This document shows positions 6,048 through 13,449 of a DNA stretch of 15,302 nt, in pieces. Numbering within the stretch: position 1 is the first letter of the stretch; each line of letters opens with the position of its first letter. A model generated the notes under the pieces. It ran no database searches. It was not told where the DNA came from and was given only the letters and a program-made list of their open reading frames with translations. Source of the stretch: CAZOOK01 sp964581385. GTDB lineage: Bacteria > Pseudomonadota > Gammaproteobacteria > Nevskiales > Nevskiaceae. Both the position numbers and the translations under genes were made by a program. The stretch covers positions 1 through 15,302 of the forward strand of contig CAZOOK010000067.1 of NCBI GenBank assembly GCA_964581385.1, written 5' to 3'.

Positions 6048-7829
6048 TTAAAACGTCGTGATGCCGCGCGTGCTTTGGATGCTCACGATGAGCAGAAGCA
6101 CGAGTTGGAGCAGCGCGACGACGAACAACACAAAGAAGCACAGCAGCGCGCCGTTGCGCGCGACGTGCTTGCTGCGCAACGTGCGTCCGCCGAGAACAAT
6201 CTCGCCCGCGAAGCGCGACACGTACACGATCGACAGCACTGAAAACGCGACGGCCGCAAGAATCTCGCCGCACCGCACGAGCGTCGCGCCTTCGGGGGCG
6301 CGCCAGTCGAACCACACCGACACGCTCGCGAGCGACGTCGTCGTTGCGACGACGAGGCCGTGCGCGATCGCGCGCGTCGCGCGGCTCGACGGCGTGCTCG
6401 CGTCGCCGTACAGCACGACTGCTCCCACGAGAAGCGCCGTTGCCGCGACGGGGTACACGACGAGGAGCGCGAGGACCCACTCGGGAATGTTGACGAAGCT
6501 CGGAAACGCGCCTTGCACCCAAAAGAACATCGCGAGCGCCGTGCACACCACCGCGAGCTCGAGCGGCGCGTAGCGCGTTCCGGGGGCCTTCCACGTGACG
6601 AACGACGCGAGCACAAGCACGAACGCAAACGCGAGCAAAAGCGCTCCGACGACCGTTTCGAGCGTCGCGTCGGTTTGCGTTGGCGCGAGCGCCGCCGCGA
6701 GCGCGAGCGCGACGCACACGGCCGTGTACAGAACGAGCGCGGGCGGAGACAACAAGTACGACTCGGTGGCGCGCGCCGCGCGCAAGACGCTCGACCCGCG
6801 CGCGTTGGCGCGTTCCGTCCCGCCGAGCATGAACACCGAGCACCGCCACGTGCATCTGTACAACGCCCACAAAGCGAGGAGGCCGTACAGAACGCCGAGC
6901 ACGCCCTCGAGCGTCACGAGCACGCCGCTGTAGTGGAACGTTCCGTACCACGTGATGAGCGCAAACGACACGAGGAGCGCGATGGCGAGAAGGACGACGC
7001 GCACGCGGATGCCCGCCGACCTCCTCTCGCGCGGCCGGCCGTCGCGCCCGAGCACGACGCGCACGCGCACGCAGCACGGCGTGCAGTACCCTAGCCAAAA
7101 GAAAAAGACGGTGAGCGCGACGGCGAGGACGCACCCGAACGCAAACGACCAGTAGAACGCGGTGTCGTAGCTCGCGACCCAGTACGCCCCAGCCGCGCCG
7201 GCGAGGAACGAGAACGTTCCTACGAACGAGAGCCAGAACGCCACGGGCGACGGCGCGACCTCGAGCTCGTCGTACGCGAGTTTAAAGTGCACGACGTCGG
7301 CGAGAACGGCCGTGACGGCCAAGATTCCGATTTGTTCGGGCGTGAGGTCGGTGTGGTTTGCGGCCGCGACGCCGACAAACACGAAAATCACCGCCGGAAA
7401 CGCGATTGCGACGAAAAACGTGACGTGGTGGTCGACGACGCGCGCGACGGCGCTCGACTGCTCTGCGACGTCGATCAAAATGGCCACCATCGCCCACGCC
7501 CACATCACGAGCAGAACAACCAAGATGCACACGTCGTTCGTCGTGAGCGCGTACCCGTAGTACGCGTACGGCGTGAACTTGGCCACGAGCTGGCACAGAG
7601 TCGTGAGCGTGAGGCCGGCGACGCACCATCCAATCGTGCGCGTGTCGTTGTCGTACAGCTCGTCCGCCTCGGCGTCGGCGGCTCTCTTTGTTGCCGCGGG
7701 GTCGTCGTTGTCAGATTTGCGCGGCGGAGCGGGGCCGGCATCGACCTCGAGCGACACGTCGACGTCGCTCGACGTGTCGCTCGAATCGTCGTCGCGCGCT
7801 TTTCGCGTCGAAACGAGCCGGCTCCACAT
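6048..7829 (-). CDS. Polytopic membrane protein, about 15 helices
   Basis: A 593-residue integral membrane protein. Residues 1-62 are hydrophilic and acidic, with Asp/Ser runs, and probably face the cytosol. I then count about 15 hydrophobic segments, near 66-84, 100-120, 135-155, 166-182, 196-218, 224-248, 276-296, 302-325, 362-382, 389-412, 422-441, 450-474, 487-506, 518-537 and 559-585. Three basic loops after helix blocks look alike (VVLGRDGR at 258-265, VFMLGGTER at 332-340, EIVLGGRTLR at 543-552), hinting at an internally repeated helix block. There is no recognised transporter motif and I cannot name a substrate. The start at 7829 is the first Met before the acidic segment. The protein is unusually hydrophobic for a viral gene. 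Confidence 0.8.
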   Translation of the reverse strand: MWSRLVSTRKARDDDSSDTSSDVDVSLEVDAGPAPPRKSDNDDPAATKRAADAEADELYDNDTRTIGWCVAGLTLTTLCQLVAKFTPYAYYGYALTTNDVCILVVLLVMWAWAMVAILIDVAEQSSAVARVVDHHVTFFVAIAFPAVIFVFVGVAAANHTDLTPEQIGILAVTAVLADVVHFKLAYDELEVAPSPVAFWLSFVGTFSFLAGAAGAYWVASYDTAFYWSFAFGCVLAVALTVFFFWLGYCTPCCVRVRVVLGRDGRPRERRSAGIRVRVVLLAIALLVSFALITWYGTFHYSGVLVTLEGVLGVLYGLLALWALYRCTWRCSVFMLGGTERANARGSSVLRAARATESYLLSPPALVLYTAVCVALALAAALAPTQTDATLETVVGALLLAFAFVLVLASFVTWKAPGTRYAPLELAVVCTALAMFFWVQGAFPSFVNIPEWVLALLVVYPVAATALLVGAVVLYGDASTPSSRATRAIAHGLVVATTTSLASVSVWFDWRAPEGATLVRCGEILAAVAFSVLSIVYVSRFAGEIVLGGRTLRSKHVARNGALLCFFVLFVVALLQLVLLLIVSIQSTRGITTF

Positions 7830-7917
7830 GAGTGCGTGCGTGTCTTTTGTGCACTGCGTCCGCCCTCGCTCGTACGTCGCGCGTCTCTCTCTCTCTCTCG
7901 CCTTGGCTCTCGCCTAC
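7830..7917. other. 88-bp spacer with (TC)8 run
   Basis: This spacer lies upstream of the 593-aa gene start and downstream of the 439-aa gene stop. It holds an eight-unit TC dinucleotide run at 7884-7899, which reads as a GA-rich tract on the strand of both genes. On the minus strand an ACAAAAG tract lies about 15 bp before the ATG of the 593-aa gene. It may contain that gene's promoter; no more specific element is seen. Confidence 0.7.
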
Positions 7918-9237
7918 TCACTCGTCGGCGTGCGCGCGCTTCGAGGCGGCAGAGGCAGATCCGGAGCCGCTCTTGCGCTTCTTGCTCGCGGCCGGCCCCG
8001 TCGAGGGAGGCGCAGCTGAAACGGCCGCCGCCTCGCCGTCGGCGGGCGCGTGTTCCTGAGCCTGGTCTTGGTCTTGACCATCGTCGGCCTGGATCTGGGC
8101 ATCGGTCTGGGCATCGGCCTGGGCGTCGGTCTCGGCCTGAGCGTCGGAGTTGTGCTCGTGCTCTTGCTCGGCGCTGACGTCGGCCTCGTCGTCTTCGTGC
8201 GCGCGTGCGTCGGCGCGCGCACGAGGCGTCGTCGAGCGCGCGACGAGACGCGTCGCGGCCGCCGTGCCCGCCGACTGGCCAAACGGAGAGCTCTCGGCGT
8301 CCTCGGCATCTTGCTCCTCGTCGGCGCCGAGACGCTGAACGAGCGCGTCGTGGCGCTCGAGCGCGGCCTGGAGCTTCGGGCCGCAAGAACGCGACTCGAC
8401 AATCGCGCGCACCGCCTTTGTAAACGAGATGCGCGACCCGCTCTCCATCTTGCTGATGAGGTCGACGACCGTGTCGAGCGAGATGTTCTCGCGCAGAGCC
8501 GCGAACAGAACAGGGCGCGACTGGAACATGTTCTCAGGGATGCACACCGTCTCGAGGTCAGAGTGGACGTTCGGCGTCGCGAGGTTCGGGCGCTGCGCTT
8601 GAGCCAGGACAAACGCAGCGTACGAGTCGTACACCTCGCGCTTGAGCAGCTCGCCGTCGTTGTCGCGCTTCATAAGCACGTACAAAGGCTCGTAGCACGT
8701 CTTGAGCGTCGACGTCGACGACGCGCGCGCCTCGGCGCACAATTGCGCCTCTTTCTCCTTCTCAGGAGCTTCGTTGCGCGCGGCAGTGTACGCCGTGAAC
8801 GCCGAGCGCAAGCGGCGCAGTTCGTCGGTGTTTGGCGCCCACGCGCTGAACCAACCCGACGCGCGCACGAGCGTCTTGAGCACGCCCGCGTTGATCGTGC
8901 GCGACCCCCACGGCGCGAGACCGAGCAAGATCGTCGAGCGGTCAGTCGACCCTCCATCTTGAGGGAACGTCGTCGTCAGCGCGATGCGGTAGTGCGACTC
9001 GGCGGGGTCCTTCTTCAGAACGGCGTACTGAACGTGCGACGAGCTCGGGCGAGACGTCGAAGCGGCAGCGGCAGCGGCAGCGACGGGAGTGGCAGCGTCG
9101 TCGGTCGAGTCGGCGCTCGCCATGCGCGACAAAAACGTCTTGGCGCGCCCCGACGACGCTTTCGGCGCGTCAATGTCGACGTACGTGCGCCCTTGCATCT
9201 TTGCAAGAAGCGACTCGAGCACCAATTCGCCGCTCAT
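7918..9237 (-). CDS. Orphan protein with acidic DAQ-repeat tail, 439 aa
   Basis: The 439-residue protein has two parts. Residues 1-305 look like a folded, mostly helical soluble domain, apart from an Ala/Ser/Thr linker at about 41-67. Residues 306-410 are low complexity, rich in Asp, Ala, Gln and Glu, with near-perfect DAQ/ADAQ repeats at 365-395. The C-terminus carries a bipartite-type basic signal, KKRK (419-422) and SKR (432-434). A long acidic region ending in a nuclear localisation signal suits a nuclear or nucleoprotein-associated factor, but I recognise no domain. The start at 9237 follows an exceptionally A-rich leader (ATAAAAAAA) and is well supported. A very long reading frame on the opposite strand is an Arg/Val-rich shadow. 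Confidence 0.8.
   Translation of the reverse strand: MSGELVLESLLAKMQGRTYVDIDAPKASSGRAKTFLSRMASADSTDDAATPVAAAAAAASTSRPSSSHVQYAVLKKDPAESHYRIALTTTFPQDGGSTDRSTILLGLAPWGSRTINAGVLKTLVRASGWFSAWAPNTDELRRLRSAFTAYTAARNEAPEKEKEAQLCAEARASSTSTLKTCYEPLYVLMKRDNDGELLKREVYDSYAAFVLAQAQRPNLATPNVHSDLETVCIPENMFQSRPVLFAALRENISLDTVVDLISKMESGSRISFTKAVRAIVESRSCGPKLQAALERHDALVQRLGADEEQDAEDAESSPFGQSAGTAAATRLVARSTTPRARADARAHEDDEADVSAEQEHEHNSDAQAETDAQADAQTDAQIQADDGQDQDQAQEHAPADGEAAAVSAAPPSTGPAASKKRKSGSGSASAASKRAHADE
8080..8160 (-). repeat. Degenerate 12-bp coding repeat (DAQ repeat)
   Basis: Tandem, imperfect copies of a TCGGYCTGGGCA-type unit encode the DAQADAQTDAQ stretch of the 439-aa protein. The repeat is in frame, so copy-number change would lengthen or shorten the acidic tail without a frameshift. 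Confidence 0.7.
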
Positions 9238-9324
9238 TTTTTTTATGTCGCGTCAAGTCGCGTCGCGTCGCGTCGGTGCGTGCGTGTGTGCGTTGGTGTG
9301 TGCGAGCGCGCGACCGACCGACCG
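9238..9324. other. 87-bp spacer with GTCGC and CGAC tandem repeats
   Basis: This spacer lies upstream of the 439-aa gene and downstream of the 1022-aa gene stop. From left to right it holds a T8 run from 9237 (the A-rich leader of the 439-aa gene), pentameric GTCGC repeats with one GTCAA variant (about 9248-9275), a GTGCG/GTGTG stretch, and a CGAC tetramer repeat next to the stop at 9325. It must hold the promoter of the 439-aa gene and the end of the 1022-aa transcript unless both are read as one unit. Confidence 0.75.
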
Positions 9325-12300
9325 TTACGCGAATGTCGAGCGCGCGCGCGCGCGCTCGTCCGTCTCGCTCTCGCTCACGTGTCCGTCTGCGTCTCCGTCG
9401 CCGCCGATCGTATCTCCGTTCCGTCGAGCGAGCACCGCCTTGATTTTGCGCGCGTGTCGGCGCGTCTCTTGATCGTTGCGGCGCGACCGCTCGAGCGCCG
9501 CGAGGCGCCGCGCGCGCCGCTCGTCCGACACGCCGACCTCATCGCCGACCGGAAGAGGTGCGATGTCTTTCGTCGCGCGCTCGACGTCGCGCCAGTACGC
9601 GAGCCGAACGTCCTTGTCTTGCGCGGCGACGTGCACCTCGACGACGGTGAGCTCGGGCTCAAACTCTGCGTCGCCGTTGCGCTCTGGAACGAGCGCGAGC
9701 TCGCCGTCGACAAAAGACACCGAGAACGTCTCGACGGTCTTGCGCCACTCCGTTCGCGCGTTTGCCGACAAAAACACAGGTTTCTCCGACGTCGGCCGAG
9801 CGCGCAGCGCGCCTTCGATGTCCTTCGCGTCGAGCAACTCGAACGGGCGCCACACCGCGAGCGTGCACGCCGGCGACAGACGCTTGATCGTGTACACGCT
9901 CATGAGCGAACACCACGCGTCGAGGGCCTCTCGGCGCCGCACTGTGACGAGCGTGCTGAGAATCGATCGGCGCCGAATCTCGTCGGCGTACGCACGGTTG
10001 CGTGCGTCGCCGCGCGAAAACGCAACACGAACCTTGTCGCGCTCGGCGTTCCACGCACCGCACATCTTGTCAAAGAGGTCGAGCGACGTCGTGATGATCT
10101 TGATTTCGTTGATGGACGCGTCGAGCCGTTCGCGGAACGCCCGAACGTCGGTGTTCTCGATTTGACTCGACGGAAGCATCGTGAGCGTTTGCGCCTCGAG
10201 CGCTGTCTGCAAGTTGAGCAGAATCGAACGCACGCTGAAGAACGAAAACACAAACTGGACGCCCGCGACGTCGCGCAGCAGCTCCGATTTCGCGAGCGGC
10301 GGCGTGATCTCGTCGCTCTGGCGCCCGTCGGCGTCCTTCTCGGCCGCGAGCGTGCGCCGCGCGCGCTCGCGCGCGATGAGCACGTCCGCCTCGCTCGTGC
10401 CGTGCCCCGCCCCCGTACCGTTCGCAAACACGATGCGCCCAGTTCCGTCGCGCGTCACGTAGACGCCGATGTCAGTGAGCGATTCGGGTGCGGGGCGAGA
10501 CGCAAACGCGCCGTACTCGCGCGCGTGAAGCATGCGCACGACGCCGTCGCCGCGCACGAGCTCGGGGCACGTGCGCACAGCCTCGAGAGACGAGCGCATG
10601 AGCGCGAGCGCCGTCGCCGAGTCGGACGGAACGAGCGCGCGCGCGTTTTGAGGCGTGAGCGCCGTGCGCAATCGCTCGGGCGCAATCGACCGCGCCTCGA
10701 CGCGCACGTCCATCGTCGCGCGAAACGAACGCGCCCACCCGTCGAGGTCGAGCGCCCACAACGCCGCGATGTTCGACGCGAGCTCGGCGACCAAACGCGC
10801 AAACGTCTCGCCTTTCGTGTCGCTCTGTTCGTAGCGGCGCTCAGACGTCCACTTGTTCGGCCCAACGTCAAAGTCGTGGCGCCATCTCGCGACCGCCGCC
10901 TTGACCTCGGCCTCGGGCCGGCCGTTCAAATCGGCGGCGTACGTCGCGTCCGACGCGAACCGAACGCACGCGTCGTAGCCGTACGTCTCGAACAAAACCG
11001 TCTTGATGAACGTCTCGACGTTGATGGCGGTGAGCTCGAGCCGCCCGATTCGTTTGAGCACGGGCGCCAAGCGCCGAACAATGTTCGTGGCCGCCAACGT
11101 GCGAAACTGGTCGATGTCGCTCGCGGTTTCGCTCGCGTTGAACTTTGAGAGCGTGCGCTGAACAAACGCGTTGTCGGCCGGCTCGAACGTGTTCGTCTCG
11201 CGGTTGAACGACACGGACTCGGGCTTGTACGTGGGCTGGCCGTCGAGCGACAAATCGCGCAGCGCGTCGAGCGCCTCAAAGAGCGCGACCATCTCGAGGT
11301 CGCAAAACGCGAGCACCTCGTGCGCGTCTCCTCCGAGCGACGACAAAAACGAGCACGTCTGGTCGAGCACGGCGCTCATCGGCGTTTGCGCGCCGACGCG
11401 GCGCGCAAACGCGCCAGGGTCGTTCGGGGCAAACTCGACGGCCTCAATGAGGAGGAGCGCCGCGACGTGTGCGTCGACGTCCGACGCGTCGCGGTCGATG
11501 TCGTTCGTGTACGGCGCGAGCGCCGCCGACCGCGCGCGCGCGTGCGCGACGGCGCGCTCGCCCGCCTCTGCACCGTCTGGCTCGCGCGCGAGCGCGTCGA
11601 CGACGTTCGCGAGCGACACGAACGACGAGGGGGTGGTCGCCATCGTGCGCGCGAGGTGCTGCGTGTGCACGCGCGCGGCGTGCGCCCACTCGCTCACGAC
11701 GCGCGCGTCGACGTCGACGCCGAACAGCTCCGTCTGCGCCACGACGAGCGCGCGCGCGCACAAAACGAGCAGAGCGACGTCTTCGTCTGGCCCGAACGCG
11801 CGCTCGGCGTGGCGCAAGACCGTTTCGACGACGGTCCACTTGCGCGCGCCGACGCGAGGGACGAGCCACTTGAACGTCTCGCGCCACGCCCACACAGGAC
11901 GCGCGCCGTCGCCGAACACGACACGAAGCGCGTGGTCGACGTCGTGCGACGTGTCGCGCTGCACGTCGACGACGGTGGGGTCGTTGCTCGTCCTGGAAAA
12001 CCCGATCGAGCGCACGTTCCACGACACGGGCGTGAACCTCTTCATCGCGGCCTCGCCCGCCGCGACGAACGTGTTGCCTTGCGCGACGCGCAACGCGCAC
12101 TCGAGCGCGCCTCCGTCGTCGAGCTTGCGCGCGCGGTCGATCGCTTCGTCGAACGCGTCGGCGAGCGACGCGTTGCACAGTTCGTGCAGGCCGAGCGTGA
12201 TGAGGACGTCGCGCAGCGGGGCGCACGTGACCGTCGACGCCACGACGCTCGTTTTGGCCCACACGCGCGCGTACACGTCGGCGAGTTCTTGGGCGTCGTG

Positions 12301-12393
12301 ACCGTTGAGGACGTCGTCCTTTGGATCGAACGGAACGCCATCGTCCGATCCCCACGCGCCCCACCCCTCGACGTGCGCGCGCGTGCGTTTCAT
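9325..12393 (-). CDS. Large orphan protein, 1022 aa
   Basis: This 1022-residue soluble protein is the longest gene in the window. I recognise no domain. It looks mostly helical and has no membrane segment. The best-ordered stretch seems to be 700-860, with many hydrophobic heptad-like positions (for example FVFSFFSVRSILLNLQTAL). Residues 958-992 are a strongly basic helix or coiled coil (RRARRLAALERSRR). The end is acidic, then Arg/Ala-rich, and is encoded by a CG dinucleotide run. Size and composition would suit a virion or scaffold protein or a large enzyme-complex subunit, but no polymerase, helicase or ATPase motif is visible. I chose the ATG at 12393, whose leader is A-rich (CACAAAAAACAA). 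The frame remains open to 12555, but that extension overlaps the divergent promoter region. Confidence 0.85.
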   Translation of the reverse strand: MKRTRAHVEGWGAWGSDDGVPFDPKDDVLNGHDAQELADVYARVWAKTSVVASTVTCAPLRDVLITLGLHELCNASLADAFDEAIDRARKLDDGGALECALRVAQGNTFVAAGEAAMKRFTPVSWNVRSIGFSRTSNDPTVVDVQRDTSHDVDHALRVVFGDGARPVWAWRETFKWLVPRVGARKWTVVETVLRHAERAFGPDEDVALLVLCARALVVAQTELFGVDVDARVVSEWAHAARVHTQHLARTMATTPSSFVSLANVVDALAREPDGAEAGERAVAHARARSAALAPYTNDIDRDASDVDAHVAALLLIEAVEFAPNDPGAFARRVGAQTPMSAVLDQTCSFLSSLGGDAHEVLAFCDLEMVALFEALDALRDLSLDGQPTYKPESVSFNRETNTFEPADNAFVQRTLSKFNASETASDIDQFRTLAATNIVRRLAPVLKRIGRLELTAINVETFIKTVLFETYGYDACVRFASDATYAADLNGRPEAEVKAAVARWRHDFDVGPNKWTSERRYEQSDTKGETFARLVAELASNIAALWALDLDGWARSFRATMDVRVEARSIAPERLRTALTPQNARALVPSDSATALALMRSSLEAVRTCPELVRGDGVVRMLHAREYGAFASRPAPESLTDIGVYVTRDGTGRIVFANGTGAGHGTSEADVLIARERARRTLAAEKDADGRQSDEITPPLAKSELLRDVAGVQFVFSFFSVRSILLNLQTALEAQTLTMLPSSQIENTDVRAFRERLDASINEIKIITTSLDLFDKMCGAWNAERDKVRVAFSRGDARNRAYADEIRRRSILSTLVTVRRREALDAWCSLMSVYTIKRLSPACTLAVWRPFELLDAKDIEGALRARPTSEKPVFLSANARTEWRKTVETFSVSFVDGELALVPERNGDAEFEPELTVVEVHVAAQDKDVRLAYWRDVERATKDIAPLPVGDEVGVSDERRARRLAALERSRRNDQETRRHARKIKAVLARRNGDTIGGDGDADGHVSESETDERARARSTFA
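9340..9355. repeat. GC dinucleotide run
   Basis: Sixteen bases of alternating G and C lie inside the C-terminal codons (Arg-Ala repeats) of the 1022-aa gene. Alternating CG tracts can adopt Z-DNA. A second run of 15 bases lies at 14125-14139 in the 265-aa gene and also encodes Arg-Ala repeats. Confidence 0.8.
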
Positions 12394-12557
12394 TTGTTTT
12401 TTGTGCGCGCGCGGACTCAAAGATAAGGACGGCGCACCGCGCTTCGTCGTCGCGCGTTCCGCTCTGACGCGCGCGCGTATATCCGCCGAGTCGCGCGCGT
12501 GCGAAAAGAACGGTTGCGGTTGCGGTTGCTGTTGCGTACACGCGCCCGTAGGCAAAG
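12394..12557. promoter_or_regulatory. Divergent promoter region between the 1022-aa and 275-aa genes
   Basis: This 164-bp spacer is the longest internal one and lies between two divergent starts. On the minus side an A-rich leader precedes the 1022-aa gene. In the middle is a TATA-like GTATATCC at 12478-12485, about 75 bp before the 275-aa ATG. On the plus side are a GAAAAG tract, a GGTTGC hexamer repeat (12512-12536, last copy changed) and the leader GGCAAAG directly before the ATG. Both genes probably have their promoters here. The elements are named by eye and no transcription start is known. Confidence 0.55.
12511..12536 (+). repeat. GGTTGC hexamer tandem repeat
   Basis: About four copies of a hexamer, GGTTGC three times then TGTTGC, lie about 22 bp upstream of the ATG of the 275-aa gene. 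The position is comparable to the AAATTC hexamer repeat upstream of the 325-aa gene, but the sequence is different. Confidence 0.85.
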
Positions 12558-13385
12558 ATGAGCACGAGCGACATGACCTACGTGGCGAACATGACGCTGC
12601 GCGGAGGCATCTTCGCGCTGATGATGGTGCTTCCGTTCATCAGCACGGGGTACAGCGCGGTGGGGACGGACGCCGCGAACGCGACGTCGCAGTCGTGGTA
12701 CAACTCGCCCGGCGTTCCTCTGCCGCTCATCAACATCGCGCTCCCGTACTCTCAGTCGAGCTTTGCGTTCTTCGTCGTGGCGTTCGGGCTGAACCTGAGC
12801 GCGTGGTGGTCGGGGGCGTGGAAGGGGAGCCAAAAGGGGTTTGACAAGGACTGGGAGGGCATGGCGACGTGCGGCGCTCTGTTCTTCTTCTGGCTCGCGA
12901 CGTGGCTCGCCGAGTTCAGCACCGTCCCCGCGTCGACGACGAACACCGTCGAGACCGTCAACTACGGCCTGAACCCGAACGCGCGGCGCGAGGGCGTCAA
13001 CGTGCACACGCCGTTCACGTTCTGGAACGTGCAGAGCGTGGCGACGTACGGGGCTTACGCGACGATGGCGGGCGGAATCACGATCCTCGCGTGGATCTTT
13101 GTGATTTGGTTGCTCCAGGCGTACAAGACGGTCAACGACGTGGCGTTCATGGTGTTCATGGTGTCTTTTGACGTTGGTGAGTTGTGCGACTTCAAGGGTC
13201 TGTTCATCACGACGGTGAACTTGACGCTCGCGTACCTGACGATCGGGTACGACTCGTTCAACATGGCGCCGAACGCCGCGACGGACTCGCCCGCCAAGAA
13301 CATGTCGTCTGTCGGGCTCATGTTTTTCGTCGTCGCAGCACTCGCGAACTTTGCCGCAGGCACCATGGCGTGGACCGAAGGGTGA
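12558..13385 (+). CDS. Polytopic membrane protein, 275 aa
   Basis: A 275-residue membrane protein with about six hydrophobic segments, near residues 14-33, 65-84, 104-121, 162-187, 212-232 and 251-270. The first two loops are long. The first contains NATS (Asn40), a possible N-glycosylation site, followed by aromatic SWYNSPG. A WW pair (83-84) and a charged loop (KGSQKGFDKDWEG) follow helix two. The overall look, with conserved-type Trp, Gly and Pro, is that of a well-folded tetraspan-like or channel-like membrane protein, but I cannot assign a family. Codons ending in G (GTG, CTG) seem more frequent than in neighbours. The start at 12558 has a clean A-rich leader (GGCAAAG). It is divergent from the 1022-aa gene and convergent with the 265-aa gene. 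Confidence 0.85.
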   Translation: MSTSDMTYVANMTLRGGIFALMMVLPFISTGYSAVGTDAANATSQSWYNSPGVPLPLINIALPYSQSSFAFFVVAFGLNLSAWWSGAWKGSQKGFDKDWEGMATCGALFFFWLATWLAEFSTVPASTTNTVETVNYGLNPNARREGVNVHTPFTFWNVQSVATYGAYATMAGGITILAWIFVIWLLQAYKTVNDVAFMVFMVSFDVGELCDFKGLFITTVNLTLAYLTIGYDSFNMAPNAATDSPAKNMSSVGLMFFVVAALANFAAGTMAWTEG

Positions 13386-13449
13386 GTCGGAGGTGGGCTG
13401 GGTGGAGGGGAAGGGGTGGGATCGAGTCGAGTCAAGTCGAGTCACAAAA
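13386..13449. other. 64-bp convergent spacer with GTCGA pentamers
   Basis: This spacer lies between two convergent stop codons and so should contain the 3' ends of both transcripts. It holds a G-rich stretch (13389-13420) and then tandem GTCGA pentamers with one GTCAA variant (13423-13444). The variant CAAGTCG is also present in the pentamer repeat at 9248-9275, which is also on the 3' side of a gene. I see no clear hairpin. Confidence 0.7.

Noticed and set aside
8050..11148. A 1032-codon open frame on the plus strand
   Set aside because: It lies antisense to the 439-aa and 1022-aa genes and crosses their spacer. It is dominated by Arg, Val, Ala and Leu with long Arg runs, the usual shadow of GC-rich genes. 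The opposite-strand proteins have balanced composition.
12394..12555. 54-residue N-terminal extension of the 1022-aa protein
   Set aside because: It would cover the divergent promoter region and start next to the 275-aa gene's start. Its composition is low complexity (Gln-Pro, Arg), and the downstream ATG has an A-rich leader like its neighbours.
13378..13387. Splice-donor-like GGTGAGT at the stop of the 275-aa gene
   Set aside because: It matches a eukaryotic donor site, but the downstream spacer has no good acceptor or polypyrimidine tract and no continuing exon-like sequence before the convergent gene.
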